The notes: generated from the sequence alone by a model not told the origin. 64,000 bases of DNA from Demequina rhizosphaerae (GCF_000971255.1 NZ_BBMC01000004.1:1-64000); one strand, 5' to 3'; counted from the stretch's first letter, positions 48,983 through 58,453 are shown. Numbers and translations are program-made.

Positions 48983-50209
48983 TCAGACGAGCAGGTAGCG
49001 CGGCCGGGGGATGGCGTACGTGTCGAAGAGCGCGTCCACGCGCCGCGCGACCACGTCGATCTGGGTCGCGCGCACGAGCGCGACGGCGCAGCCGCCGAAG
49101 CCCGCTCCCGCGAGGCGTGCGCCAAGCGCGCCCGCCTCGACCGCGCCCTCGACGGCGATGTCGAGCTCCGGCGTGCTCGCGCCGTAGTCGGACCGCAGCG
49201 ACCGGTGCGAGGTGAACATCAGCGCGCCGATCTCCGTGAAGCGGTCGTGCGCCGGGCCGATCCCGGCGAGCTCCGCAACCGTCTCCCGCACCCGCAGGTC
49301 CTCGGTGACGATGTGGCGCGCGCGACGATGCACGGTCGGGTCCGTGATGGCGCGCACCTTGGCGATCGCGTCGGGGGAGTCGGCGAGCGCGCGCAGCGAC
49401 CGCACCCCGAGGGTCGCCGCGGCGAGGGCCGCGTCGCGGCTGCGCCGGCCGTAGGACTCCCGCCAGCCGGGATCCCGCTTGCCCGTGTCGATGAGCAGCA
49501 GGCGCATGCCGTAGTCGGGGAAGTAGAGGGGGTAGCGGGTGAGCGCCGGCGGGACCTGCGAGAAGTCGAGAAGGACCGCCTCGCCGTCGGAGCAGCGGAG
49601 CACGGTGTGCGTGTCGAGCCGCCCGCACGGGAAGCCGACGAAGATGTTCTCCGACTCCCAGCACGCCTCCGCGAGCTCGATCGCGCCGGCCTCGGTGTCG
49701 AGCGCGAGCCCCCACACCGCGTCGGCGGCGCGCGCGACCGCGGCGCTGAGAGCCGCGGACGAGCCGAGCCCCGCGCTCGTCGGCAGGCACGAGTCGATCG
49801 CGAGGTCGAGCCCCGTCACCGGGTAGCCGCGCTCGGCGAGCGCCCACACCACCCCGGCGACGCGCGACGGCCAGCCGTCGTCCGCCGGGTCGAGCGCGCC
49901 GAGCGCCCCCTCCCAGCGCGGGCCCGGGCCGCGCACGTCGTCCCCCTGCGCGGTGACGACGCGCACCGCCTGGTCGTCGCGTCGGCGCGCGGCGACGAAC
50001 GTGCGGTGCGTGGTGACGGTCGCGAGCGTGAGGCCCTCGCTGTAGTCGGTGTGATCGCCGACGATGGTGAGGCGTCCGGGCGCGGACGCGATCGCGTCGG
50101 GCTCGCCCTCGAACGCGTCCGCGAACAGGGCTCGGGCGCGGTCGGCACCCTCGTCGAGGCTCCAGGGCTCGAGCCAGCGAGGCGCGTCGTCGGGAACGGA
50201 CGCGGTCAC
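48983..50209 (-). CDS. galK: Galactokinase
   Basis: Phosphorylates galactose with ATP. 408 residues of the GHMP kinase type: galactokinase signature GRLTIVGDHTDYSEGLTLA (the usual Glu of GEHTDY is Asp here), CLPTSAGLGSSAALSAAVARA (ATP loop), and C-terminal GARLAGAGFGGCAVALV. No galT or galE gene is nearby, so the rest of the Leloir pathway must lie elsewhere. GTG 50209 is used as start. Confidence 0.92.
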   Translation of the reverse strand: MTASVPDDAPRWLEPWSLDEGADRARALFADAFEGEPDAIASAPGRLTIVGDHTDYSEGLTLATVTTHRTFVAARRRDDQAVRVVTAQGDDVRGPGPRWEGALGALDPADDGWPSRVAGVVWALAERGYPVTGLDLAIDSCLPTSAGLGSSAALSAAVARAADAVWGLALDTEAGAIELAEACWESENIFVGFPCGRLDTHTVLRCSDGEAVLLDFSQVPPALTRYPLYFPDYGMRLLLIDTGKRDPGWRESYGRRSRDAALAAATLGVRSLRALADSPDAIAKVRAITDPTVHRRARHIVTEDLRVRETVAELAGIGPAHDRFTEIGALMFTSHRSLRSDYGASTPELDIAVEGAVEAGALGARLAGAGFGGCAVALVRATQIDVVARRVDALFDTYAIPRPRYLLV

Positions 50210-50287
50210 GCCGCCATTGTGCCAGCGCGCCCGGCCGCGCGCCGGGGCGAGCGTGCCACAATGCGAGGGTCAGCCGAGGAGGTTCCC

Positions 50288-50920
50288 ATGGCCCGCCAGC
50301 CCGCACCCGAGCCCGAGGAGCAGCAGCCGGCGCCGGAGGCGGCTGCCGCAGCCGAGCCCGCGCCCACCGCCGAGATGCCCGCCGGATCGGCGCCGGCGGC
50401 CGAGCCCGCCGCGCCCGCCGCGCCTGCCGCCGAGCCCGTCGCGCCCGCGGCGGCGCCCGTCGCATCGTCCACGTCCCCGTCCGTGCTCGAGCGCGTCCGC
50501 ACCAACCGCGTGGGCCCGCTCGCGGCGGCGCTGACCGTCGCGTTGGTGGTCGCGCTGCTGCTCGCGATCCTCGTGCCGAGCGAGCCCAACCTCTACGCCT
50601 CGGTGCTGCTGGGGCTGCTGCTCACGGCGGCGGTCGGCTTCACGACCCGCTACCTGTCGCGCGAGCACGGGCTCCTCACGCAGCTGACGGCGTTCGTCGC
50701 CACCGTCATCGGCGTGCACATCATGGCGGTCACGGGCTCGATCGACGGCGTCGTGTCGGGAGGCGCGGGCCAGCTGCTCGAGCTGATCGGCGCGTCCGGG
50801 CCGGGCTTCGACGACGCTCTCCTGGCCGCGCTCGCGACGCCCGCGGTGACCACCGGCGGGATCCTCGCGGGCCTCGTGGCCGCGATCATCGCGGGCTGGG
50901 GTCCGCGCGACCGGGACTGA
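50288..50920 (+). CDS. Ala/Pro-rich membrane protein
   Basis: A 210-residue protein of unknown function. The first 75 residues are an Ala/Pro/Glu repeat region that is probably disordered and cytoplasmic. Four hydrophobic helices follow (LAAALTVALVVALLLAILVP, LYASVLLGLLLTAAVGFTTRYL, LTQLTAFVATVIGVHIMAV, GGILAGLVAAIIAGWG). A GAGGAGG ribosome site precedes ATG 50288. A 9-mer motif copy at 50462 encodes Ala-Ser-Ser in the linker. Confidence 0.75.
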   Translation: MARQPAPEPEEQQPAPEAAAAAEPAPTAEMPAGSAPAAEPAAPAAPAAEPVAPAAAPVASSTSPSVLERVRTNRVGPLAAALTVALVVALLLAILVPSEPNLYASVLLGLLLTAAVGFTTRYLSREHGLLTQLTAFVATVIGVHIMAVTGSIDGVVSGGAGQLLELIGASGPGFDDALLAALATPAVTTGGILAGLVAAIIAGWGPRDRD

Positions 50921-50964
50921 AGGGCGCACGCCGGCCCCCTCCCCGCCCCCGGGACGCTCAGCGG

Positions 50965-52089
50965 CTACTTGCGGACGGGCGTGACGCCGAGCGAGCGCCC
51001 GGCGAGGCCGCGCTGACGCGCCGTGAGCCGGCGGGCCACGTCGCGCATCGCCTCGGCCGCGGGAGACTCCGGGTCCGAGACCACGACGGGCGTGCCGTTG
51101 TCGCCGGCCTCGCGCGCGGTGATGTCGAGCGGGATCTGGCCCAGCACGGGCACGTCGGTGCCGAGCACCTTGGACAGGCGGCCGGCCACGGTGGCGCCGC
51201 CGCCCTCGCCGAAGACATGCAGGCGCGTGCCGTCGGCCTGCTCGAGCCACGCCATGTTCTCCACGACGCCCACGACGGACTGCGAGGTCTGCGTGGCGAT
51301 CGCGCCGGCGCGCTCGGCGACGCCCGCGGCCGCGGCCTGCGGGGTCGTCACGACGAGGATCTCGGCGTGGGGGAGCAGCTGCGCGACGGAGATCGCGATG
51401 TCGCCGGTGCCCGGCGGGAGGTCGAGGAGCAGGACGTCGAGGTCGCCCCAGAACACGTCGGCGAGGAACTGCTCGATCGCGCGGTGCAGCATGGGCCCGC
51501 GCCACACGACCGGCTGGCCCTCGGGCACGAACATGCCGATCGACACGGCCTTGACCTCGTGCGCGATGGGCGGCAGGAGCATGTCGTCGAGGCGCGTGGG
51601 CTGGCCCTGCACCCCCAGCATGCCGGGGATCGAGAAGCCGAAGATGTCCGCGTCGAGCACGCCGACCTTGAGGCCGTCCTGCGCCATCGCGGCCGCGAGG
51701 TTCGCGGTCACGGTCGACTTGCCGACGCCGCCCTTGCCCGACGCGATCGCGTAGATGCGCGTCATGTTGCCCGGCTGCGTGAACTGGATGACCGGCTCGG
51801 GCTTGCCGCCGCGGAGCTTGGAGCGAAGCTCGAGGCGCTGCTCCTCGGACATCACGCCGAGGTCGATGCGCACGTCGGCGACGCCGTCGACCGAGCGGGC
51901 CGCGGCGTCCACGTCCGTGGTGATGCGCTCACGCATCGGACAGCCCTGCGTGGTGAGGTCGATGCCGACCACCGCGAGGTCGCCCTCGAGGTCCACCGAG
52001 CGGACCATGCCGATCTCGGTGATGGGGCGGCGGATCTCGGGGTCGATGACCTTCGCAAGGGCGTCGCGGATGAGCTCGACGGTAGGCAT
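50965..52089 (-). CDS. mrp: Mrp/ApbC-type iron-sulfur carrier P-loop ATPase
   Basis: A 374-residue protein predicted to carry or insert Fe-S clusters. An N-terminal MIP18/DUF59 domain (VELIRDALAKVIDPEIRRPITEIGMV...TTQGCPM) is followed by the deviant Walker A IASGKGGVGKSTVTANLA, the Walker B region DVLLLDLPPGTGD and GVVENMAWLEQADGTRLHVFGEGGG. The CxxC found near that site in enteric homologues is absent. ATG 52089 is preferred because TACGAT (52102-52097) ends seven bases upstream, a leaderless arrangement. Confidence 0.93.
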   Translation of the reverse strand: MPTVELIRDALAKVIDPEIRRPITEIGMVRSVDLEGDLAVVGIDLTTQGCPMRERITTDVDAAARSVDGVADVRIDLGVMSEEQRLELRSKLRGGKPEPVIQFTQPGNMTRIYAIASGKGGVGKSTVTANLAAAMAQDGLKVGVLDADIFGFSIPGMLGVQGQPTRLDDMLLPPIAHEVKAVSIGMFVPEGQPVVWRGPMLHRAIEQFLADVFWGDLDVLLLDLPPGTGDIAISVAQLLPHAEILVVTTPQAAAAGVAERAGAIATQTSQSVVGVVENMAWLEQADGTRLHVFGEGGGATVAGRLSKVLGTDVPVLGQIPLDITAREAGDNGTPVVVSDPESPAAEAMRDVARRLTARQRGLAGRSLGVTPVRK

Positions 52090-52137
52090 GGCGTCCATCG
52101 TAGGCGCTCGCCCGGGGCGTCCCGCGCGGGTGCGGGG

Positions 52138-52165
52138 GGACGATGCGGCGGGCGCCGCATCGTCC
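52138..52165. terminator. Inverted pair of the 9-mer motif after DUF1003 gene
   Basis: Perfect 12-bp stem GGACGATGCGGC with loop GGGC, five bases after the end of the DUF1003 gene and ahead of mrp. It could separate the two minus-strand transcription units. Confidence 0.75.
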
Positions 52166-52169
52166 GGCG

Positions 52170-52697
52170 TCAGCGGGTGCGGCGGGCGGGCCGGCGAGGC
52201 TCGTCGCCCGGCTCGTCGTCGTCCTCCTCGGCGCGGAGCTCCTCGAGGAGCGCGCGCAGCTCGGAGCGCACGAAGTCGCGGGTCGCGGTCTCGCCGAGGG
52301 CCTGGCGCAGCGACGCCATCTCGCGGGCGAGGTACTCGGTGTCGGCGAGCGAGCGGGCGGCCTGCTGGCGGTCCTGCTCGGCGGCCACGCGGTCGCGGTC
52401 GTCCTGCCGGTTCTGCGCGAGCAGGATGAGGGGCGCGGCGTACGACGCCTGGAGCGACAGCATCAGCGTGAGCGCCGTGAAGCCGTTCGCGGCCGAGTCG
52501 AAGCGCAGGTCCGCGGGCGCCCAGATGTTCCACGCGAGCCACGCGAGGCAGAACACGGTGAGGTAGACGAGGAAGCGCGGCGTGCCGAGGAAGCGCGCGA
52601 TGCCCTCGACGACGACGCCCGCGCGGTCGGGGTTCGAGGCGCGGCGGCGGAAGATGCCGCGCTCGGCGCCCTTGGGGCGGTCGAGCCGGTCAGCCAC
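52170..52697 (-). CDS. DUF1003 membrane protein
   Basis: A 175-residue protein. Two transmembrane helices (FLVYLTVFCLAWLAWNIWAP and ALTLMLSLQASYAAPLILLAQNRQ) carry the DUF1003 signature (RFLGTPRFLVY, FDSAANGFTALTLMLSLQASYAAPLIL), followed by a charged coiled-coil-like tail. It overlaps the MgtE-like gene by eight bases. The pairing is common in actinobacteria and suggests a joint role with that protein, possibly in metal or osmotic response. Confidence 0.88.
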   Translation of the reverse strand: MADRLDRPKGAERGIFRRRASNPDRAGVVVEGIARFLGTPRFLVYLTVFCLAWLAWNIWAPADLRFDSAANGFTALTLMLSLQASYAAPLILLAQNRQDDRDRVAAEQDRQQAARSLADTEYLAREMASLRQALGETATRDFVRSELRALLEELRAEEDDDEPGDEPRRPARRTR

Positions 52698-54000
52698 GGG
52701 CGCCTCCCTTCGCGGGCTCCTGCGCCGCCTCCTCCTCGTCGTCCTCGTCCATGTGCTCGCGCCAGTCGCTGGGGAGCAGGTGGTCGAGGACGTCGTCGAT
52801 CGAGATGGCGCCGACGAGGCGGTTCTCGTCGTTGACGACGGGCAGGGCGAGGATGTCGTAGGCGGCCATCCGGCGCGCGACGCCCGAGAGGCGGTCGCCG
52901 GGGTGCAGCGGCGCGATCGCGGGGTCGACGAAGTTGCCGATCGAGTCGTGCGGGGGCTCGCGCAGCAGCCGCTGGATGTGCACGAGGCCGATGTACCGGC
53001 CGGTCGGGGTCTCGAGCGGCGGACGCACGACGAACACCATCGAGGCGAGCGCCGGCGGCAGCTCCTGCTTGCGCACGAGCGCGAGGCACGTCGCGACCGA
53101 GGTCTCGGGGCCCACGATCACCGGCTCGGTGGTCATGAGGCCGCCCGCGGAGTCGTCGTCGTAGCCGAGCAGCTGCTCGACGTTGCGCGCGTCCTCGGGC
53201 TCCATGAGCTCGAGCAGCGCCGCCGCCTGCGGGGCGGGCAGGTCGCCCAGGAGGTCGGCCGCATCGTCCGGCTCCATCGCCTCGAGGACGTCGGCGGCGC
53301 GCTCGGAGCGCAGCGTCGACAGGAGCACGATCTGCTCGTCCTCGGGCATCTCCTCGAGGACGTCGGCGAGGCGCTCGTCGTCCAGCGCGGCCGCGATCTC
53401 CGCGGACCGCGACGGCGACATCTCCATGAGGGCCGCGGCGAGGTCGGCGGGCTTGTGGTCCTCGAAGGCCTCGATGACGAGCGACGCGCCCTGGTTCTTG
53501 TCGCGGACCGACAGCCCGGTCACCTCGTCGACGCCGACCACCAGGGCCTCGCCCCGGCGCGAGAAGCCGAGCACGCCCTTGCGGCGCTCGCCCTTGCGCA
53601 CGTAGAGCTTGGTGAGGCGCCACGTCCGGGTGCGGTCCTGCTCGATCGCGATGTCCTCGATGTAGCCCGTGGAGCGGTCCTCCTTGAGCTTGACCGAGCG
53701 CTCGAACAGCTCCGCGATCGCGAGGGTCTCCCCGGGCCGCGCCTTGAAACGGCGCAGGTTGACCACGCCCGTGCAGATCACCTGCCCGGGGTTGATCGCG
53801 GTCACGCGGGTGAGGGGCATGAAGACGCGCCTGCGCCCCGGGACCTCGACCACCAGGCCCACCGCCGTGGGCGGGTTGCCGCCGGTGCGGCGGATGACGA
53901 CGACGACGTCGCGGACGCGGCCCACCGCGTCGCCGATGGGGTCGAAGACGGGGGTGCCCGCGAGGCGCGCGATGTAGACGCGGTCGACTGCGGTGCTCAT
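52690..54000 (-). CDS. MgtE N-terminal/CBS domain protein
   Basis: A 436-residue soluble protein. An N-terminal beta domain (about 1-90, PRC-barrel-like: YIARLAGTPVFDPIGDAVGRVRDVVVV) precedes the helical MgtE_N superhelix (about 180-290, HKPADLAAALMEMSPSRSAEIAAALDDERLADVLEEMPEDEQ) and a CBS pair (about 300-410, LMTTEPVIVGPETSVATCLALVRK, YDILALPVVNDENRLVGAISIDDVLDHLL). The MgtE channel helices are absent, so it is a sensor module, perhaps acting on DUF1003 or a channel. Transcribed first in the DUF1003 pair. Confidence 0.88.
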   Translation of the reverse strand: MSTAVDRVYIARLAGTPVFDPIGDAVGRVRDVVVVIRRTGGNPPTAVGLVVEVPGRRRVFMPLTRVTAINPGQVICTGVVNLRRFKARPGETLAIAELFERSVKLKEDRSTGYIEDIAIEQDRTRTWRLTKLYVRKGERRKGVLGFSRRGEALVVGVDEVTGLSVRDKNQGASLVIEAFEDHKPADLAAALMEMSPSRSAEIAAALDDERLADVLEEMPEDEQIVLLSTLRSERAADVLEAMEPDDAADLLGDLPAPQAAALLELMEPEDARNVEQLLGYDDDSAGGLMTTEPVIVGPETSVATCLALVRKQELPPALASMVFVVRPPLETPTGRYIGLVHIQRLLREPPHDSIGNFVDPAIAPLHPGDRLSGVARRMAAYDILALPVVNDENRLVGAISIDDVLDHLLPSDWREHMDEDDEEEAAQEPAKGGARG

Positions 54001-54057
54001 GGGCCAAGCGTATCCCCGGGTCAGCGTCCCTCCTGGGAGGTGGGACGATGCGGCGTG

Positions 54058-54093
54058 TGGCACTTGCTTCAAGGTGCCAGTTGGCGGTGGGAT
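54058..54093 (+). promoter_or_regulatory. Promoter and imperfect palindrome before the MocR-like gene
   Basis: TGGCACTTGCTTCAAGGTGCCA (54058-54079) has TGGCAC/GTGCCA arms and inner TTG/CAA pairs. It overlaps a possible -35 TTGCTT (54064), with TGGGAT (54088) as -10 and the ATG six bases later. It is a candidate autoregulatory site. Confidence 0.45.
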
Positions 54094-54099
54094 GGGGGC

Positions 54100-55500
54100 A
54101 TGCGCACCACGGCCGACCAGCTCAGCGGCGTGCTCGACCACTGGAAGTCGGGCACCGGACCCCTGTACCAGCAGCTCGCCGACGCGATCGTGTCGCTCGC
54201 CGAGGCCGGGTCGCTCGAGCACGGCGCACGCATGCCGTCGGAGCGCGCGCTCGCGACGCAGCTCCACCTGTCGCGCAACACCGTCACGGCGGCGTACCAG
54301 CGGCTGCGCGACCAGGGTTGGCTCGAGGCCTCGCCCGGGTCCGCGCCCCGCCTGGGCATGCGCTCGCGGGGCGTGTCCGCGCTCACCGCGCAGGACCGGT
54401 TCTCGCGGATCCTCGTGGGGCAGGAGCCGCCGCTGGTCGCGCTTAACACCGCGTCGCCGCCGCCCGCGCCCGCGGTGTCCGAGGCGCTCGCCCGGCCCGA
54501 GACGTTCCTCGACGGGCGCGCGGCGCTCGGCAACGGCTACGCCGCGCTGGGCGACCGCGACCTCACCCTCGCGATCACCGACCACCTGCGCGCGCAGGGC
54601 GTCCCCGCCCGCGCCGACGAGATCGTCGTGACCTCCGGCGCCCAGCAGGCGCTGTGGCTCGCGGTGACGGCGCTCGCGACCGCCTCGACCCCGGTCGCGC
54701 TCGAGGCGGTGACCTACCCCGGCGTCTTCGACGCGATCGCCGCCGCCGGCTCGCGGCCGCTCGCGCTGCCGATGACCGACGCGGGGCTCGACGTCGACGG
54801 CGCCGCCAAGCTGCTGCGCGCGGCCGAGCCCGACCTCGCCTATGTGACGACGTACAACAACCCCACCGGCACCGCGCTCGCGGAGACGGACGCCGTGCGC
54901 CTGCTCGCCGCCGCATCGTCCACCGGGACCACGGTGATCGACGACCGCACGCTCGCGGACCTCGCGCTGTCCGGCACGTCGCCGCAGCCGCTCGCGGCGC
55001 TGGGGACGGGCGCCCCCGTGGTGACCGTCGGAGGGATGTCGAAGGTGTTCTGGGGCGGGCTGCGGATCGGCTGGCTCCACACGAACGCGACGCTCGCGGC
55101 GCAGCTGCGGCACCGGCGGGCGGCGATGGACCTCGGCAGCCCCGCGCTGTTCCAGCGGCTGGGGGCGCGCCTGCTGCGCGAGCGGTTCGAGGACACGCTC
55201 GCGTGGCGGCTGGCGTCGCTGCGGGAGTCGCTTGCGGCGACGCGCGAGGCGATCGCGGAGGCGGGTCTCGGCTGGGAGGCGGTCGAGCCGGCCGGCGGGC
55301 CGTCGCTGTGGGTGCGCATGCCCGGGCAGTCGGCGGAGCGCTTCGCCGAGCGGGCCGAGCGGGCTGGCGTGCCCGTGGTCGCCGGCGCGGCGTTCTCCGT
55401 GGTGCCGGGAGCCGGGGCGGATCGCTTCCGGCTGCCGTTCTACCTGCCGCCGGAGGAGATGCGGCTGGGGATCAAGACGCTCGCCGAGCGCGCGGCCTGA
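54100..55500 (+). CDS. MocR/PdxR-type GntR regulator with aminotransferase domain
   Basis: A 466-residue fusion. The N-terminal GntR winged helix (GPLYQQLADAIVSLAEAGSLEHGARMPSERALATQLHLSRNTVTAAYQRLRDQGWLE) is joined to a class I aminotransferase-like domain (from about 110) with VVTSGAQQALWLAV, TTYNNPTGTALAE and the PLP Lys in VGGMSKVFWGGLRIGW. Such proteins sense PLP or amino compounds. No vitamin B6 gene is adjacent, so the target is unknown; the promoter palindrome suggests autoregulation. Confidence 0.9.
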   Translation: MRTTADQLSGVLDHWKSGTGPLYQQLADAIVSLAEAGSLEHGARMPSERALATQLHLSRNTVTAAYQRLRDQGWLEASPGSAPRLGMRSRGVSALTAQDRFSRILVGQEPPLVALNTASPPPAPAVSEALARPETFLDGRAALGNGYAALGDRDLTLAITDHLRAQGVPARADEIVVTSGAQQALWLAVTALATASTPVALEAVTYPGVFDAIAAAGSRPLALPMTDAGLDVDGAAKLLRAAEPDLAYVTTYNNPTGTALAETDAVRLLAAASSTGTTVIDDRTLADLALSGTSPQPLAALGTGAPVVTVGGMSKVFWGGLRIGWLHTNATLAAQLRHRRAAMDLGSPALFQRLGARLLRERFEDTLAWRLASLRESLAATREAIAEAGLGWEAVEPAGGPSLWVRMPGQSAERFAERAERAGVPVVAGAAFSVVPGAGADRFRLPFYLPPEEMRLGIKTLAERAA

Positions 55501-55540
55501 CCGCTCTCGCGCGCCGCCCCCGCCGCCCCCGCGGCCCCCC

Positions 55541-55620
55541 GCACGAACCGGCGTACGGATCCACCTTCGTGCTCCGGCACCAGGGACGATGCGCGGTAGC
55601 CCGGTGAGATACGCCGGTTC
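55541..55620. repeat. Palindromic intergenic element with 11-bp arms
   Basis: GAACCGGCGTA (55545) and its exact complement (ending 55620) enclose 54 bases that hold a GTGC/GCAC hairpin and one 9-mer motif (55584). GCACGAA also pairs with TTCGTGC at 55566. It lies in the 168-bp gap between the convergent MocR-like and LLM genes. Confidence 0.7.
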
Positions 55621-55668
55621 CTGCGCGCGGTGGCGTGGGTTGTGCGCGGTGAGGCGGGGCAGTGCGGC

Positions 55669-56646
55669 TCAGGAGCCCGCCAGCTCCACGGAGCGGATCC
55701 GCGCGGCCGGGTCGAGCGACGGGTGGACGGTGATGAGCTCGTCGGCGCGCGCCTCGGCGGCGAAGGCCTCGAGCCCCTCGCGCACCTCGTCCGGCGTGCC
55801 GACGGCCGCCTTGGACATCATCGCCGCGATCTGCGCTCCCTGCGGCGTCGTGAGGAACGCGTCGATCTCGTCGTCGGTGTAGCTGCGGGCCGCCGGGCCG
55901 CGGCCGATGAGGGCGCGCACGCGGTAGCGGCGTGCGTCCGCGAGCTCGGCCCGAGCCTGGTCCGGGTCGTGGGCCGCGATCACGTTGACCCCGGCGATCA
56001 CGTAGGGCTCGGGGTGGGCCTCGGAGGGCTGGTATGTGCCGCGGTAGAGCGCGACGGCCTCCTCGAGCGCCTGCGGGGCGAAGTGCGACGCGAAGGCGTA
56101 CGGGAGGCCGAGCTGCGCGGCGAGCTGCGCGCCGAACAGCGACGAGCCCAGCACGTACAGCGGCACGTCCGTGCCCGCGCCCGGCGTCGCGCGGAGGCCG
56201 TCGGGGCGGTCGGCGCCGGCGAGAAGCCCCTGGAGCTCCACGACGTCCTGCGGGAAGCGGTCGGAGGCCTCGGGGGTGCGGCGCAGGGCCGCGAAGACCC
56301 CGCGGTCGCCGCCGGGCGCGCGGCCCAGGCCGAGGTCGATGCGGCCGGGGTGGAGCTCGGCGAGCGTGCCGAACTGCTCGGCGACGACGAGCGGCGAGTG
56401 GTGGGGCAGCATGACGCCGCCCGCGCCCAGGCGGATCGACGTCGTGTGGGCCGCGACGTGGGCGATCACGACCGCCGGCGCGGACGAGGCGATGGTTGCC
56501 ATCCCGTGGTGCTCGGCGTACCAGACGCGCGCGTAGCCGGACCTTTCCGCGGCGCGCGCGAGCTCGACCGAGTGGGCGAGGCTCTCGGCGGCGCTGCCGC
56601 CGGGGCGGATGAAGGCGAGGTCGAGCAGGGACAGCGTGAGGGGCAT
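55669..56646 (-). CDS. LLM-class flavin-dependent oxidoreductase
   Basis: A 325-residue luciferase-like monooxygenase fold ([105 protein letters not shown]). These motifs define the MsnO8-like group of FMN-dependent oxidoreductases. The substrate is unknown. It is monocistronic on the minus strand. GAAAGAGA precedes ATG 56646. Confidence 0.9.
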   Translation of the reverse strand: MPLTLSLLDLAFIRPGGSAAESLAHSVELARAAERSGYARVWYAEHHGMATIASSAPAVVIAHVAAHTTSIRLGAGGVMLPHHSPLVVAEQFGTLAELHPGRIDLGLGRAPGGDRGVFAALRRTPEASDRFPQDVVELQGLLAGADRPDGLRATPGAGTDVPLYVLGSSLFGAQLAAQLGLPYAFASHFAPQALEEAVALYRGTYQPSEAHPEPYVIAGVNVIAAHDPDQARAELADARRYRVRALIGRGPAARSYTDDEIDAFLTTPQGAQIAAMMSKAAVGTPDEVREGLEAFAAEARADELITVHPSLDPAARIRSVELAGS

Positions 56647-56719
56647 GCGGGTCTCTTTCGGGGTCGTGCGGGTCCAGGGGGTCAACGCCGGGAAACGGCA
56701 CCCTATGCCCGGTTGCGCC

Positions 56720-56914
56720 TCAGGGCGTCTTCGTCCCCGGATAGGTGATGCCCATGAGCATCATCAGAGGCGACGCGAGGCCGCTCTCGCAGTAGCTCGC
56801 GCCCGGCGTGTCCGAGTCGACGCACCGCCCGACCGTGCCGACCGGTGCGAACACGAACGCCAGCACCACCGCCCACAGGGCCCAGCGCGCGGCCCGCCGT
56901 CCTCGCTCGCTCAC
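56720..56914 (-). CDS. Possible small membrane or exported protein
   Basis: A 64-residue reading frame from GTG 56914. A basic N-terminus ([26 protein letters not shown]) is followed by one hydrophobic helix and a short tail with two Cys ([17 protein letters not shown]), a plausible exported mini-protein with a disulfide. No family is recognised and no clear ribosome site is seen, so it may not be real. A 9-mer motif lies directly upstream (56919). Confidence 0.4.
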   Translation of the reverse strand: MSERGRRAARWALWAVVLAFVFAPVGTVGRCVDSDTPGASYCESGLASPLMMLMGITYPGTKTP

Positions 56915-56947
56915 GGGAGCATCGTCCCACGTACCTGGATGAACGCA

Positions 56948-56984
56948 AGCGGCGCATCGTCCCCGGCAGGGACGATGCGCCGCT
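56948..56984. terminator. Inverted pair of the 9-mer motif after pepP
   Basis: Perfect 16-bp stem AGCGGCGCATCGTCCC with loop CGGCA, 22 bases beyond the pepP stop. Each arm has a complete motif copy. Confidence 0.82.
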
Positions 56985-57005
56985 CGCGTCAGCAGGAAGG
57001 CGCGA

Positions 57006-58376
57006 TCAGCGCGCGAGGCGCTTCATCCAGGCCTCGACCTCGTCGGGGTCGCGGGGGAGGGCGGCCGAGAGGTTCTCGGCGCCGTCCTCGGTCACGACGA
57101 TGTCGTCCTCGATGCGCACGCCGATGCCGCGCAGCTCCTCGGGCGCCACGAGGTCGCCCTCCTGGAAGTACAGCCCCGGCTCGATGGTGAAGACCATGCC
57201 CGGCTCGAGGACGCCCTCGAGGTAGAGCTCGCGCTTGGCCTCCGCGCAGTCATGGACGTCGAGGCCCAGGTGGTGCGACGTGCCGTGGACCATCCAGCGG
57301 CGGTAGAGCTTGGACTCCGGGTCCTCCTGCGCCGGCGCGATGCCCCACTCGGTGAGGCGCTGCTCGATGACCTCCATCGCGGCGAGGTGGACGTCGAGGA
57401 ACCGGATGCCGGGCTTGACGATCGCGAAGGCGGCGTCGGCGGCCTCGAGCACGATCTCGTACACGCGGCGCTGGAGCGGCGTGAACGTGCCGTCGACGGG
57501 CAGCGTGCGGGTGATGTCGGCGGTGTAGAGGCTCTCGACCTCGACGCCGGCGTCCAGGAGGAGCAGGTCGCCCGCGCGCACCTGACCGGTGTTGGAGATC
57601 CAGTGCAGCGTGGTGGCGTGGGGGCCGGCGGCGGCGATGGTCTCGTAGCCGACCGCGTTGCCCTCCTCGCGGGCGTGGCCGTCGAAGGTCGCCTCGATGA
57701 CGCGCTCGCCGCGCTTGTGCGCGATCGCGCGCGGCAGCTCGGGCACGACCCGCTCGAAGCCCGCGATGGTCGCGTCGACCGCGTCGCGGAGCTGCTGGAT
57801 CTCGTACTCGTCCTTGACGAAGCGCATCTCGGCGAGCGCGGCGCGGATGTCCTCGCCCGGCTCGGCGGCCGCGTCGATGCTCGCGGGAAGGTCCGCCAGC
57901 GCCTTGGTCGCGATGCCGGTCATCGCCTCGAACTCGGCGAGGCCGGGGCGGCGGCCGATCCAGAACTCGCCCGCGGCGGGGTCGGAGTAGAAGCCCTCGT
58001 CCCCGGGCTGGGCCGGCGGCACGAGGTAGAGGACGATGTCGTGGCCCGCGGCGCCCTCGCGGGGCTCGAAGACGAGCACGGCGCCCGGCTCGTGGTCGAT
58101 GCCGAGGCCCGTGAGGTAGGTGAAGTCGCTCGACGGGCGGAAGCGGTAGTCGGTGTCGTTCGCGCGGGTCTTGAGCTCGCCCGCGGGGACCGAGAAGCGG
58201 GTGCCCGGGAACAGGTCGCTCAGGCGCGCGCGGCGCTCGGCGGCGTACGGGGCGGCCGCGATGCGCGTCACCTCGACGTCCTCGTGCGGCGCCCAGTGCT
58301 CGCCCATGAAGTCCTTGAACTCCTGGGTGGTCGGGCGGGTGGTGCGTGCCTTGTTGGTCTCGTCCTTGTCGTTCAC
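57006..58376 (-). CDS. pepP: Xaa-Pro aminopeptidase (aminopeptidase P)
   Basis: A 456-residue metallopeptidase removing N-terminal residues before proline. The AMP_N domain (about 45-190) has FPGTRFSVPAGELKTRANDTDYRFRPSSDFTYLTGL. The pita-bread domain has the metal ligands in LLLLDAGVEVESLYTADITRT (two Asp), HGTSHHLGLDVHD (His), FTIEPGLYF (Glu) and VRIEDDIVV (Glu). GTG 58376 (VNDKDETN) is taken as start. Monocistronic with a hairpin terminator. Confidence 0.95.
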   Translation of the reverse strand: MNDKDETNKARTTRPTTQEFKDFMGEHWAPHEDVEVTRIAAAPYAAERRARLSDLFPGTRFSVPAGELKTRANDTDYRFRPSSDFTYLTGLGIDHEPGAVLVFEPREGAAGHDIVLYLVPPAQPGDEGFYSDPAAGEFWIGRRPGLAEFEAMTGIATKALADLPASIDAAAEPGEDIRAALAEMRFVKDEYEIQQLRDAVDATIAGFERVVPELPRAIAHKRGERVIEATFDGHAREEGNAVGYETIAAAGPHATTLHWISNTGQVRAGDLLLLDAGVEVESLYTADITRTLPVDGTFTPLQRRVYEIVLEAADAAFAIVKPGIRFLDVHLAAMEVIEQRLTEWGIAPAQEDPESKLYRRWMVHGTSHHLGLDVHDCAEAKRELYLEGVLEPGMVFTIEPGLYFQEGDLVAPEELRGIGVRIEDDIVVTEDGAENLSAALPRDPDEVEAWMKRLAR

Positions 58377-58453
58377 CCGGCAATGGTCGCACGGTGCGCG
58401 GGGGCCGGGCGCCGCCGCTGGTCCCGCCCGCGCATCGCCCCGGGCCGAGCCCG

